Translations under genes and position numbers: made by a program
Source: UBA7672 sp040398465
GTDB taxonomy: Bacteria > Pseudomonadota > Alphaproteobacteria > Caulobacterales > Hyphomonadaceae
Reading direction: 5' to 3'
Length of the DNA stretch: 64,000 nucleotides
Assembly (NCBI GenBank): GCA_040398465.1
Contig: JBBAUA010000006.1
Coordinates: 30,813-94,812, forward strand
The notes under the pieces: model-generated
The model's input: the letters and a program-made list of their open reading frames with translations, nothing else
The model's database searches: none
What the model was told of the DNA's origin: nothing
In this document: positions 23,681-32,978 of the stretch, one piece after another
Numbering within the stretch: the first letter of the stretch is position 1
Layout: each line of letters begins with the position of its first letter

Positions 23681-25300
23681 ATGAGCGACGCCGCCCCCAA
23701 CCTTTCGCCTGAGGTGCAGCGCCAGAAGGGCTTCCTCGGCTTCGTCGAGAAGGTCGGCAACTTCCTGCCCGACCCCATCATGATCTTCGTCTGGCTGATC
23801 GGCCTCCTGATGATCCTCTCGGCCATCGGCGCCGCGCAAGGCTGGTCCGCTTCGCTCGGCTATCCGGGCGACACCGCCCCGCAATACGCCACGCTCGAGA
23901 ACGGCGTCCTCACCTACCGCGCCGAGAGCCTGTTCTCCGAGGCGAACATGTCCCGCCTCCTGACCGAGATGCCGCGCACGCTCACCGGCTTTGCGCCACT
24001 GGGCCTCGTCCTGCTCGTGATGTTCGGCGCCGGCGTCGCCGAGCGCGTCGGCCTGTTCAGCGCCCTCATCCGCGGCAGCCTGCGCGATGCGCCGCGCGCG
24101 ATCCTGACCCCGCTGGTCTGCATCATCGGCATGATGTCCCATCACGCATCCGACGCTGCCTACGTCGTCTTTATCCCGCTTGCCGCCCTGCTTTACGCGG
24201 CGGTGGGCCGCCACCCGCTGGTCGGCCTCGCCGCAGCCTTCGCCGCCGTCTCGGGCGGCTATGCCGGCAACATCACGCCGGGCCAGATCGACGTCCTGCT
24301 GTTCGGCTTCACCGAGGAAGCTGCGCAAATCATCGACCCGACGTGGCGCATGAACCCGCTGGGCAACTGGTGGTTCATCCTCGGCATCGTGGTTGTCTTC
24401 ACGCCGATCATCTGGTTCATCACCGACAAGGTCGTCGAACCGCGCCTCGGCAAATGGGGCGGACAGGCGGACGACGCACTGAAGGCCGAACTCGCCAAGT
24501 CGGCCGTTACGCCCGCTGAGAAGCGCGGCCTCGCCTGGGCGGGTGTGGTGGCGCTCGTCGTGGTCGGCTTCTTCGCCGCCATGTGCCTGTGGCCCGGCTA
24601 CACCCCGCTGATCGACGAGACCGCCGAAGGCCCGGCCCAGCTCCAGCCCTTCTACACTGCGCTCATTGCCGCATTCATGCTGCTCTTCCTCGGTTGCGGC
24701 ATCGCATTCGGCATTGCGATCGGCGTGGTCAAGAACACGCGCGACGTGATCGACCGCATGATCGACGGCATCCGCTCCATGGCGCCCTACATCGTCTTCG
24801 CCCTCTTCGCGGCGCACTTCGTGGCGATGTTCAACTGGTCCCGCCTTGGGCCGATCGCCGCCATCAACGGCGCGGAAATCCTCAAGGCGATCAGCCTGCC
24901 CGCGCCTGTGCTGCTGGTCAGCGTGCTGGCCTTCTCATCCTTCCTCGACCTGTTCATCGGTTCTGCTTCGGCGAAGTGGAGCGCGCTCGCGCCCGTCGTC
25001 GTACCGATGTTCATGCTGCTTGGCATTTCACCGGAGATGACGACGGCGGCCTACCGCATGGGCGACAGCTACACGAACATCATGACGCCGCTGATGTCCT
25101 ACTTCCCGCTGATCCTGGTGTTCGCGCGGCGGTGGGACACGACGTTCGGCGTCGGCTCGCTTCTGGCGCTCATGCTGCCCTACGCACTCACCTTCATGGT
25201 GGCTGGCATGCTGATGACGGCAGGCTGGGTCTTCCTCGACCTCCCGCTCGGGCCTGGCGCAGGCGTTCACTATGAGCCGCCCGGCGGGCTCCTGCCGTAA
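23681..25300 (+). CDS. AbgT family transporter
   Basis: 539 residues, some 12-13 membrane segments. AbgT imports p-aminobenzoyl-glutamate in Escherichia coli, and MtrF of Neisseria exports sulfonamides/folate precursors. Family text visible: FVEKVGNFLPDPIMIFVWLI near the start, SHHASDAAYVVFIPLAA, GGYAGNITPGQIDVLL, SFLDLFIGSASAKWSALAPVVVP and YRMGDSYTNIMTPLMSYFP. Substrate here unknown; a peptidase of the M20 type lies at 45 kb, not adjacent. The ribosome site is inside a perfect hairpin, so translation may be conditional. Confidence 0.92.
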   Translation: MSDAAPNLSPEVQRQKGFLGFVEKVGNFLPDPIMIFVWLIGLLMILSAIGAAQGWSASLGYPGDTAPQYATLENGVLTYRAESLFSEANMSRLLTEMPRTLTGFAPLGLVLLVMFGAGVAERVGLFSALIRGSLRDAPRAILTPLVCIIGMMSHHASDAAYVVFIPLAALLYAAVGRHPLVGLAAAFAAVSGGYAGNITPGQIDVLLFGFTEEAAQIIDPTWRMNPLGNWWFILGIVVVFTPIIWFITDKVVEPRLGKWGGQADDALKAELAKSAVTPAEKRGLAWAGVVALVVVGFFAAMCLWPGYTPLIDETAEGPAQLQPFYTALIAAFMLLFLGCGIAFGIAIGVVKNTRDVIDRMIDGIRSMAPYIVFALFAAHFVAMFNWSRLGPIAAINGAEILKAISLPAPVLLVSVLAFSSFLDLFIGSASAKWSALAPVVVPMFMLLGISPEMTTAAYRMGDSYTNIMTPLMSYFPLILVFARRWDTTFGVGSLLALMLPYALTFMVAGMLMTAGWVFLDLPLGPGAGVHYEPPGGLLP

Positions 25301-25311
25301 CTGGCGGCAGG
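25291..25311 (+). terminator. Hairpin at the AbgT stop codon, weak terminator candidate
   Basis: CCTGCCG (25291-25297) and CGGCAGG (25305-25311) pair perfectly around a 7-base loop containing the TAA stop. No T-run follows, so factor-independent termination is doubtful. Confidence 0.25.
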
Positions 25312-25398
25312 GACTCCCGTATCACTCCCCGCTTAGGCGACTGACGCTGACATTGGCCTGACGTGTGCGATATGTACCCAGGCCGAAAGGATTCACTC

Positions 25399-28071
25399 AT
25401 GCGTTTTCTGCGTTTCGTGGCTGCGGTCATTCCAGCTCTCGTTCTGGGCCTCGCGACCCATGGCGCAGCGCAGGCCCAGAGCTTCCTGCCCGGCGTCACC
25501 TACGACCCAGCCATTCCGACGATCGAGAGCGTGCTGGGCAAGCCGTCCGGCGAGCGCATCACGCCGGCCGCCGACGTCATCCGCTATTTCCGCGCCCTTC
25601 AGCAGGCCGCTCCCGGCCGCATCGTCGTCACACCGTACGCGAAGAGCTGGCAGGGCCGTGAGCTGGTCTACGTCGCCATCGGCTCACCCGAGCGCATCTC
25701 GCAACTCGACGCCTTCTCCGCCGACATGAAGGCCCTCGCCGATCCGCGCCGCACATCGCAAGCCGCCGCCAACGCGATCATCGCCCGAGCACCCGGCTCG
25801 GTGTGGCTGGGCCACGGCGTCCATGGCGACGAGATATCGTCTTCCGACGCAGCGATGATGACGGCCTATCACCTGCTCGCCGCCAGCAATGATCCCACGG
25901 TGCGGAACATTCTCGCCAACACGGTGGTCTTCATCGATCCCGTCCAGAACCCTGATGGCCGCGACCGCTTCGTGAATGGCTTCTACGACACCACGGGACT
26001 GGCGCCCTCCGGAAGCCGCATCGCGGCCGAGCGCAACCAGCCCTGGCCCGGCGGCCGCACCAACCACTACCTGTTCGACATGAATCGCGACTGGATCTCG
26101 CTGACCCAGCCCGAGACGCGCGGCCGCGTGGAGATCTTCCAGAAGTGGTTTCCGCTCGTCTTCGTCGACCTGCACGAGATGGGCTCGGACTCGACCTACT
26201 TCTTCTCGCCCGAAGCCGATCCATACAACCCGGACATCACGCAGACCCAGCGCGACGCGCTCAAGCTGATCGGCCGCAACAATGCGCGCTGGTTCGACCA
26301 GTTCGGCTTCTCCTACTTCACCCGCGAAGTGTATGACGCCTTCTATCCCGGCTACGGCGCCGCATGGCCGCTGTTCCATGGCTCGATCGGCACGACCTAT
26401 GAGCAGGCGTCCGCGCGCGGGCTTCTCGCACACCGCTCGGACGGCTCGGACATGAGCTATCAGGATACGGTGCGCCGCCACTTCACCTCGTCCATCGCGA
26501 CGCTTGAAACAGTCGCCTCCAACCGCGAGAAGATGCTGCGCGAGTTCTACGCCTATCGCGCTTCCGCCATCGATGAGGGGCGCAAGGGCGCCGTGCGGTC
26601 CTACGTGATCCCGCCGCAGCAGGACCAGTCGACGGCCGATCGCCTCGCGAAACTGCTTGCAGCGCAAGGCATCGAGGTCAGCCGCGCGACCGACACCATC
26701 CGCGCCTGCCGCAAGACCTACCCTGCAGGGTCCTACGCCGTGTCCCTTGGCCAGCCCGCCGGTCGCCTCGTCCGCACGCTGATGGAGCCGCAGGTCTCGC
26801 TCGACCCGAAATTCATGGCCGAGCAGGAGCGCCGCCGCGCCAAGGACCTCGAGCCCGAACTCTACGACGTGACGGCATGGTCGCTTCCCGTGATGTTCAA
26901 CGTTACGACAGATCGCTGCGCCGATGAGCCAACCGGAGCCATGGCCGCGTTCTCGCCGGATACGGAACTCCCTGGCGCCGTGGCACGGCCCGAAGCAGCC
27001 TATGGCTTCCTTGCGCCGTGGGGCTCGACATCGGCTGTGCGGCTGCTTGCCTCGGCGCTGCGTGAAGGCATTGCGGTCTCCAGCTCGGATTTCGCCTTCA
27101 CGCATGACGGCCGTTCCTATCCCGCTGGCACGCTCATCTTCCGCAATTCCGGCACGGACGGGCTCGCCGCGAAGCTTCAGCGTCTCGCCGCCGAAACCGG
27201 CGCGAGCATCACAGGGATCGACGACAGCTGGATCACCGACGGCCCAAGCTTCGGCAGCACCAAGGTGGTGAGCCACAATGCCCCGCGCATCGCTCTCGCA
27301 TGGGATGCGCCAACGCGATCCAGCGCCGCGGGCAATCTCCGGTTCGTGATCGAGCGCCAGTTCGGCTACCCTGTGACACCGATCCGCACGTCGTCGCTGT
27401 CCTCAAGCGAAATCTCGCAGTTCGACGTCGTGATCCTGCCCGAAGGCGGAAACTTTGGCGGCGTGATGGGGGATGGGGGCGCGGGCCTGCGCGCCTGGAT
27501 GCAGCGCGGCGGCGTTCTCATCGCGATCGGAGAAGCGGCGCGATTCGTATCGGATCCCAAGTCCGACATGGCGTCGATCCGTCGCGAGACCGCGTTCCGG
27601 AAGGACAAGCCTGCAACGCCCGATGACAAGGCGACTGCCCACGGAACGGAACTCACAACGCGCGATGCGCTGGCGGCCGCAGAAACGCCGATCGAGGAGT
27701 CCCCGGACGCTTCCCCCGGCGCACTGGTGAAGGCGACGCCTGATTTTGACCACTGGCTCGCCGCGGGTCTCAAGCCGACGCTCAACGTGCTGATGTCGGG
27801 CGGCGACATCTTCACGCCGGTCAGGCGCGACCACGGCGTCAACGTCGTCAGCTTCGCCGGCCCGGAGGACCTCGTTGTGTCAGGCTATCTGTGGGAAGAG
27901 ACGAAGCGGCAGCTCGCCTTCAAGCCGTTCGTCGTGGTGGAGCCGAAAGGGCGCGGCCAGCTCATCGTGTTCACCCAGAACCCGACCGTGCGCGCCTATC
28001 TCGACGGCCTCAACGTCCTGCTCGCCAACGCCATCTTCCGCGGCGCAGCGCATGCAACCGGGCCGCGCTAG
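25399..28071 (+). CDS. Secreted M14 family zinc carboxypeptidase, large form
   Basis: 890 residues with signal peptide ending GAAQAQ. The peptidase_M14 domain carries the zinc ligands H142 and E145 in HGVHGDE, the third zinc His in VDLHEMG (H259) and a Glu in TYEQASARG that can serve as the catalytic base. The C-terminal half (about 520-880) includes a class I amidotransferase-like fold (FDVVILPEGGNFGG, GGVLIAIGEAARF) of the kind found in such long M14 proteins. Probably degrades peptides outside the cytoplasm. GAAAGGA lies nine bases before ATG 25399. Convergent with yciB. Confidence 0.9.
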   Translation: MRFLRFVAAVIPALVLGLATHGAAQAQSFLPGVTYDPAIPTIESVLGKPSGERITPAADVIRYFRALQQAAPGRIVVTPYAKSWQGRELVYVAIGSPERISQLDAFSADMKALADPRRTSQAAANAIIARAPGSVWLGHGVHGDEISSSDAAMMTAYHLLAASNDPTVRNILANTVVFIDPVQNPDGRDRFVNGFYDTTGLAPSGSRIAAERNQPWPGGRTNHYLFDMNRDWISLTQPETRGRVEIFQKWFPLVFVDLHEMGSDSTYFFSPEADPYNPDITQTQRDALKLIGRNNARWFDQFGFSYFTREVYDAFYPGYGAAWPLFHGSIGTTYEQASARGLLAHRSDGSDMSYQDTVRRHFTSSIATLETVASNREKMLREFYAYRASAIDEGRKGAVRSYVIPPQQDQSTADRLAKLLAAQGIEVSRATDTIRACRKTYPAGSYAVSLGQPAGRLVRTLMEPQVSLDPKFMAEQERRRAKDLEPELYDVTAWSLPVMFNVTTDRCADEPTGAMAAFSPDTELPGAVARPEAAYGFLAPWGSTSAVRLLASALREGIAVSSSDFAFTHDGRSYPAGTLIFRNSGTDGLAAKLQRLAAETGASITGIDDSWITDGPSFGSTKVVSHNAPRIALAWDAPTRSSAAGNLRFVIERQFGYPVTPIRTSSLSSSEISQFDVVILPEGGNFGGVMGDGGAGLRAWMQRGGVLIAIGEAARFVSDPKSDMASIRRETAFRKDKPATPDDKATAHGTELTTRDALAAAETPIEESPDASPGALVKATPDFDHWLAAGLKPTLNVLMSGGDIFTPVRRDHGVNVVSFAGPEDLVVSGYLWEETKRQLAFKPFVVVEPKGRGQLIVFTQNPTVRAYLDGLNVLLANAIFRGAAHATGPR

Positions 28072-28086
28072 AGAGCTGCAAGGGCG

Positions 28087-28791
28087 TTAGCCAGCCGGGC
28101 TCGGATCCGTCACCGGTTTCTTGTGCGCCACGGGCACGCCAGAAACCGCCGTCGCCACGATGTCCTTGCGTTCCGGCTCAGGCAGGCGATAGCGCTGCAA
28201 CAGGCGCGTCATGGCCCAGGCATAGATGCCCGTGGCCGGCATGATGATGGCGATCTTGAACATGATCCACACGTTCACGCCGTCCATCGTCATTCCCAGG
28301 ATGTTGTAGTTGACGCCCTGGTGGAAGGTGATGCGCACATACTCGTTGGCGCCGGCCAGCACGATGAAGAAGATCGCGAAGCTCCACGTCAGCTTGTCCC
28401 AGCCCTCGCGCGTGTAGTGGAATGTCTTCTCGAAGATGTACTGGAAGAAGTTCTTCTTCATCACCAGCCCGACGATCAGGAACACCGCGAACAGCGCGTT
28501 GAAGATCGTGACCTTGATCTGAACCCACGTCGCATCGCCCGTGACGAGCGTCATGATCCCGAACACGACGGTGACGCCCGAGGCTATCAGCGGGAAGATC
28601 GGCAGGCGCTTCAGCACCATCTGCATCGCAGCCATCGCGACGACGGTGCCGATCAGCAGCGCCCATGTGCCGTCCTCGACCTTGCCCGTGATGCCGTTGA
28701 CCACGAACATCGCGATCAGGGGCCCGAACTCGCTGGCGATATTGACTGTTTGCTCCGCATTGAACGGGAAGACTTTTTTGACCCAGCTCAT
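28087..28791 (-). CDS. yciB: Inner membrane-spanning protein YciB / septation protein A
   Basis: 234 residues with five to six hydrophobic helices, including GPLIAMFVVNGI, FPLIASGVTVVFGIMTLV, NALFAVFLIVGLVMKKNFF and LTWSFAIFFIVLAGANEYVR. YciB (IspZ, SpA) is linked in enterobacteria to envelope maintenance and intracellular septation. The C-terminus here is extended by about 25 polar residues. The gene is isolated: its stop faces the M14 peptidase gene and its start is 215 bases from the divergent esterase gene. Confidence 0.88.
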   Translation of the reverse strand: MSWVKKVFPFNAEQTVNIASEFGPLIAMFVVNGITGKVEDGTWALLIGTVVAMAAMQMVLKRLPIFPLIASGVTVVFGIMTLVTGDATWVQIKVTIFNALFAVFLIVGLVMKKNFFQYIFEKTFHYTREGWDKLTWSFAIFFIVLAGANEYVRITFHQGVNYNILGMTMDGVNVWIMFKIAIIMPATGIYAWAMTRLLQRYRLPEPERKDIVATAVSGVPVAHKKPVTDPSPAG

Positions 28792-29005
28792 GCGATCCCT
28801 CTACGCCCGCCCCTGTTTCAGACATCTGAGAGGGGGCGGGTGATCCTTCAAGTCCTATAGAGCGCTGGAAGGCCCGTAAATCCCGGCGTTGCTGACGATT
28901 CCGCGTGGTTGCATGTCATGGCAACGCGCGGACGCCGCAAGAGTGGCGAGCGAACTGCTGGCGCGGCCCATGCGCCGCGATAGGATCATCGCAAACGGGG
29001 AAACA

Positions 29006-30193
29006 ATGATGAAACGCCTCTCAACCCTGATGCTGGCCCTCGCCCTGGCCGGCTGCGCCACGCTTCCTGACACTCCAGCCGGCCAGCCGGCCTGGGCCGG
29101 CGCCTGGGGCGCATCGCCCACAATCCCGCCGCCAGCGGCCCGCGCCTTCGATAACCAGACGGTGCGTCAGGTTGTCCGTCTCAGCCAGGGCGGCGACAGC
29201 GTCCGCATCCGCTTCACCAATGAGTATGGTGAGAAGCCGCTGGAGATCGGCGCCGCGACGATTGCGCAGGTCGGTTTCGACGGCGTTGTCGCCGGCCAGC
29301 CTGTTCCGGTCACCTTTTCCGGCCGCTCATCAGCGACGATCCCGGCAGGAGCGCCGATGCTGAGCGACCCCGTGGCCTTCAGCACCAAGGCGCTGGAATC
29401 CGTCTCGATCTCCATCTTCCTGCCCGGCCAGACCGGGCCGTGCACCTGCCACTTCGCCGCAACCGCGACAGGCTACGTTTCCGGACCCGGAGATTTCACG
29501 CGGACGGGCTTCGAGGCAAAGGAGACCTTCACCAACCGCGCCTTCATCTCAGCCGTCGAGGTCGTGGCCGCCCCGGCCGCGACGATCATCGCCTTCGGCG
29601 ATTCGATCACCGACGGCACCAACTCGACGCCTAACACCGATCGGCGCTGGCCGGACATCCTCGCCGCGCGGCTCTCCGCCAGTGGACAGGCGCGCGGTAT
29701 CTCGAACCAGGCCATCGCCGGCAACCGCGTCCTGTCTCACCAGCTGCCGATCTTCGGCGAGAGCGCCCTCGCCCGCTTCGATCGCGACGTGCTGAGCGTG
29801 CCGAACGCGAAGTGGCTTGTCGTGCTCGAAGGCATCAATGACATCGGCATGGGCGCGGCCGCGCCGCCATCGGCCGACCAGATCATTGCGGCCTATCGCC
29901 AGATGATCGCGCGCGTGCGGCCGCAAGGCATCAAGGTCTACTTCGCGACGCTCCTGCCGTACGAAGGCGCTCGCTACTTCCACGAAAATGGCGAAGCGGT
30001 GCGCCAACGCGTCAACACCTGGATGCGCACATCGGGCGAGGCTGACGGCGTCATCGACTTCGATGCCGCAATGCGAGATCCCGCCAACCCGCGCCGGATG
30101 AAGGCAGGCCTCCAGTCCGGCGACTGGCTGCACCCAAACGATGCGGGCTACCGCGTCATGGGCGAGTCGATCGACCTTGCGCTGTTCAGATAG
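29006..30193 (+). CDS. SGNH/GDSL hydrolase lipoprotein
   Basis: 395 residues, signal peptide with lipobox LAGC (C17). An N-terminal beta domain (NQTVRQVVRLSQGGDSVRIRF, about 30-180) precedes the SGNH catalytic domain with block I FGDSITDG (Ser200), block III GINDIG and block V DWLHPND (Asp373, His376). This two-domain form is common in carbohydrate esterases and in secreted lipases. Likely an outer-membrane or periplasmic esterase; the substrate cannot be told. Two ATGs in tandem (29006, 29009) follow GGGGAAAC. Confidence 0.9.
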   Translation: MMKRLSTLMLALALAGCATLPDTPAGQPAWAGAWGASPTIPPPAARAFDNQTVRQVVRLSQGGDSVRIRFTNEYGEKPLEIGAATIAQVGFDGVVAGQPVPVTFSGRSSATIPAGAPMLSDPVAFSTKALESVSISIFLPGQTGPCTCHFAATATGYVSGPGDFTRTGFEAKETFTNRAFISAVEVVAAPAATIIAFGDSITDGTNSTPNTDRRWPDILAARLSASGQARGISNQAIAGNRVLSHQLPIFGESALARFDRDVLSVPNAKWLVVLEGINDIGMGAAAPPSADQIIAAYRQMIARVRPQGIKVYFATLLPYEGARYFHENGEAVRQRVNTWMRTSGEADGVIDFDAAMRDPANPRRMKAGLQSGDWLHPNDAGYRVMGESIDLALFR

Positions 30194-30196
30194 CGA

Positions 30197-30718
30197 TCAG
30201 CCCTTGAGCTTGATCCGTCCGAGATAGTCGCCCTTGCCAAGCGGTACGCCCTGCGCGCGAAGCAGGTCATAGGCCGTCGTGGCATGGAAGTGCACGTTCG
30301 GCACTGAGAACGTCATCAGGAATCCGGCGCCCGTGAACGCCAGCGTGCGCTCGCCGACATTGAACACCACGTCCCTTTCTTCGAGCGCGTTGATCGCGTC
30401 GGGCGCATAGCCCTTGAGAGTCTCAAGCGCCTCGGCGACGGCTGCGTCCAGCGCATTCCAGTCCGCGTTGGGCGTGCCATAGGGCGGCTTGAACACCCCG
30501 CCCTTCACACCTTCCACGGCGCCGACCGAGTGACCGATCACGGCCTGCACCTGATAGCGGAAAGGCAGCATGTTCGGGTAGATGCGCGAGTCCAGCACGC
30601 TGGTCAGGTCGATGCTGTTTTCCTCGCAATGCGCACGCCCGCGCTTCAGAAGATGGCCCAGCGCGCCAACCGTCTGGGTGAATGCTGAAACCGTTGCATC
30701 GTAAAGCGTGATGGCCAT
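30197..30718 (-). CDS. DUF1993 family protein
   Basis: 173 residues, soluble. Begins MAITLYDATVSAFTQTVGAL and has the family landmarks LLKRGRAHCEE, MLPFRYQVQAV, FSVPNVHFHATTAYDLLR and the basic end. DUF1993 members look like DinB/YfiT-type four-helix bundles with His residues (HFH) that could bind metal; no function is known. ATG 30718 follows GGAGACACTTCC on the minus strand. Convergent with the esterase gene, three bases apart. Confidence 0.85.
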   Translation of the reverse strand: MAITLYDATVSAFTQTVGALGHLLKRGRAHCEENSIDLTSVLDSRIYPNMLPFRYQVQAVIGHSVGAVEGVKGGVFKPPYGTPNADWNALDAAVAEALETLKGYAPDAINALEERDVVFNVGERTLAFTGAGFLMTFSVPNVHFHATTAYDLLRAQGVPLGKGDYLGRIKLKG

Positions 30719-30740
30719 GGAAGTGTCTCCCGTCCCGTTC

Positions 30741-30778
30741 TGAAAAAGATAAAGCCGCGCCGGATATCCAGCGCGGCT
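30741..30778 (-). terminator. Intrinsic terminator of the paralogue B gene
   Basis: On the minus strand AGCCGCGC, a 10-base loop with an inner GGATATCC, GCGCGGCT, then TTTATCTTTTT. Lies 23 bases after the stop of the gene at 30801-31853 and before the DUF1993 start. Confidence 0.75.
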
Positions 30779-30800
30779 CCACCTGTTCTTGCGTCCGCGT

Positions 30801-31853
30801 CTAGCGCGTCGGCTTGCCCTTGTTCTTCTCTGCTTCGCGCTCGAGTTCACGCGCTCCGGCGAGAATGCCGATCATGCCGTGATTGCCCTCGTGGCACGCA
30901 TACTCGTACAGCGCCGGCGACGGATAGAAGCTCAGCTCGGCCTTCCACGGCTGGGTGTAGGTGTCCGGATCGTTGACCGAGAATTCGTAGAATATGTCGT
31001 CCTTCGCCGTCCGCGTCAGGCGCTCCGTCATGACGCCTTGCGGCGACAGCAGCGGCGACATGTCTTCTGCCTGCATCGGATGAACGTTGCGGGTCTCCAT
31101 CACGAACGTGTCGCCCTCCCACCAGCCGACTGAATCGCCCATCCAGGGCTTGATGGCGTTGGGACGATGGTTTTTCCGCGCCTCATCCGCCGAAGCGAAG
31201 ATCGGCACGATGCGCGCGTCGTGCGCCATCTCGACCAGGATCATCATGTGCTCAGGTGTCTGCACGAACTGGTAATTGTTGTTGTACAGCACGCTCAGCA
31301 TCCCCGGCCCGCCGGTCTGGCCGAAACCGATCAGGCAGCGCTCCGACAGGGTGGGCTCTTCGGGGCCTTCATACGGCGCATTGCCCGTCATGTAGGTCTG
31401 GAAGCCCTTCATCTGCTTCTGCATGATGGCCGCCGGATTCTTGTAGGGCAGCTGGCCGTTGGCGGGCTCGACGATGTTCGAGGTGCGCCATTCGCCCTTC
31501 ACCTTCGCGAGCTTCTCGCCCGGCGCGACCCAGAAGCCGTCATAGCCCTTGAGACCGAAATCGGCGCCGCCCTTCTCGGGGGCGCCCTTGGTGGGGTCGG
31601 AATAGGTGGCGCGGAATTCCGGGTCATCCGCCGAGATGCCAGCCAGCCCCGTCTTGGCGACGATCGCCTGTGCTTCCGCGTCATTGACGGTCAGCTTGGT
31701 CACGCTCCGATCGCGCGCAAGCGGCGTCAGCGAAGCGTTGGTCCAGATTCCGGTGAGGTCCGGCTTGCCGTCCGCCGCGCGCGGAACCTGCGCCAGAGCT
31801 GGGGCCGAGATGGCCATTGCCAGTGCGATGAGAACCGGTCCGAATTTCCGCAT
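30801..31853 (-). CDS. Secreted protein of unknown function, paralogue B (PDL-x-G-x-W family)
   Basis: 350 residues with a signal peptide ending ALAQ. Matches paralogue A (20152-21276) along its length: KPDLTGIWTNASL, YDGFWVAPGEK, SNIVEPANGQLPY, SERCLIGFGQTGGP, NNNYQFVQTPEH, EMAHDARIVPIF, WMGDSVGWWEGDTFVMETRN, and the end YEYACHEGNHGMIGILAGAR. It lacks the Pro/Gly-rich insert of A. The conserved Trp, Cys and His residues suggest a shared fold and perhaps a binding site, but no activity is known. Its own terminator follows. Confidence 0.75.
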   Translation of the reverse strand: MRKFGPVLIALAMAISAPALAQVPRAADGKPDLTGIWTNASLTPLARDRSVTKLTVNDAEAQAIVAKTGLAGISADDPEFRATYSDPTKGAPEKGGADFGLKGYDGFWVAPGEKLAKVKGEWRTSNIVEPANGQLPYKNPAAIMQKQMKGFQTYMTGNAPYEGPEEPTLSERCLIGFGQTGGPGMLSVLYNNNYQFVQTPEHMMILVEMAHDARIVPIFASADEARKNHRPNAIKPWMGDSVGWWEGDTFVMETRNVHPMQAEDMSPLLSPQGVMTERLTRTAKDDIFYEFSVNDPDTYTQPWKAELSFYPSPALYEYACHEGNHGMIGILAGARELEREAEKNKGKPTR

Positions 31854-32082
31854 GAAACCTCTCCTGTCATTGACGCGCCAGCTACGTGACGCTGTCAGCC
31901 CGGGGGAACTTACTCCTTATCCGCCGGTACGGAAGCCTTCCCTGACGAGAAGTGAAGCCTGATTGTCGCGACCTCCGCTGCCGCTGTTTGATCAACCTTT
32001 TTCATTGGTCACTTGAAACGGAGCCCGTCTTTGCCGCATTTGCCCCTCATGCTTTGCGGCAATGGCCGCTGAGGAGAGCACC

Positions 32083-32901
32083 ATGAACATCCGCCTTCTG
32101 AAACTTGCCGGCGCCTCCGCGCTGGCGATTGCGCTTCTGGCCGCCTGCGGCGGCGAAACGCCAGTTCCCGAAATCCCTGAGCCGGTAGTGGTCGCCGAGC
32201 CCGCGCCGCCGATGACGCCAGACTACGCTTCTCTCATCACGTCGCCCGGCCGCATCGATGGCGACGCAGCCAAGGACGGTTCACGCAAACCCGCCGAAGT
32301 CCTCGCATTCGCGAAAGTGATGCCCGGCAACACCGTTCTCGAACTGGAAGCTGGCGCGGGCTATTACACCGAGCTCCTCTCGCGCGCGGTCGGCACGACC
32401 GGCAAGGTCATCATGCAGGCGCCAAAGGAGTTCGAAAGCTTCTACAAGGACGCCCTCGCCGCCCGCACCAAGGACGCCCGCCTCGCGAACGTGACTGTCT
32501 CCTGGTCGCCCTTCGACAAGCTCGAAGCGGCTGACGCATCGGTCGACGTCGTCACCTGGTTCCAGGGCCCGCACGAGCTGTGGTGCAAGGCCGCCTGCGG
32601 CAACGCCCCGATGGGCGCCCCCGCCGCGGCCTTCTCCGAGATTGCGCGCGTACTCAAACCGGGTGGCTACCTCGTCGTGATGGACCATGTCGCAACGGCC
32701 GGCGCGCCCGAGACGACGGGCAATGACCTGCACCGCATCGACGCCGCGATCGTCAAACCGATGATCGAAGCGGCCGGCTTTACGCAGGAAGAGGAAAGCC
32801 AGCTCCTCGCCAACCCGGCCGACGATCACACCAAGGGCGTCTTCGACCCGTCAATCCAGGGCAAGACCGACCAGTGGCTGATCCGTTACAAGAAAAACTA
32901 G
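32083..32901 (+). CDS. Lipoprotein with SAM-methyltransferase fold, copy 1
   Basis: 272 residues. Signal peptide with lipobox LAAC, Pro-rich linker to about 60, then a class I methyltransferase-like domain: GNTVLELEAGAGYYTELLS (motif I, intact glycine pattern), VDVVTWFQGPHELW, VLKPGGYLVVMDHVA, and the C-terminal TDQWLIRYKK. This belongs to the COG4798-type 'predicted methyltransferase' group, whose members are oddly exported although SAM is cytoplasmic. GAGGAGAGC lies before ATG 32083. A strong terminator follows, then a paralogue. Confidence 0.82.
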   Translation: MNIRLLKLAGASALAIALLAACGGETPVPEIPEPVVVAEPAPPMTPDYASLITSPGRIDGDAAKDGSRKPAEVLAFAKVMPGNTVLELEAGAGYYTELLSRAVGTTGKVIMQAPKEFESFYKDALAARTKDARLANVTVSWSPFDKLEAADASVDVVTWFQGPHELWCKAACGNAPMGAPAAAFSEIARVLKPGGYLVVMDHVATAGAPETTGNDLHRIDAAIVKPMIEAAGFTQEEESQLLANPADDHTKGVFDPSIQGKTDQWLIRYKKN

Positions 32902-32930
32902 TCTCGGCTCGAACTGAGGCGCATACCCGA

Positions 32931-32961
32931 AGCGCGGACCGTCCAGCGGTCCGCGCTTTTT
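32931..32961 (+). terminator. Intrinsic terminator between the two methyltransferase-like genes
   Basis: AGCGCGGACCG (32931-32941), loop TCCAG, CGGTCCGCGCT (32947-32957), then TTTTT to 32961. The 11-bp stem is perfect. It ends only 17 bases before the ATG of the second copy. Confidence 0.9.
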
Positions 32962-32978
32962 GCGTCGGGGAGGACACA

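Noticed and set aside
23174..24817. A 547-codon minus-strand frame opposite the AbgT gene, rich in His, Asp and Glu
   Set aside because: Composition reflects antisense of membrane-protein codons; it also crosses the strong hairpin and the small-protein gene.
25684..27276. A 530-codon minus-strand frame opposite the M14 peptidase
   Set aside because: Shadow frame within a gene with intact zinc-site motifs.
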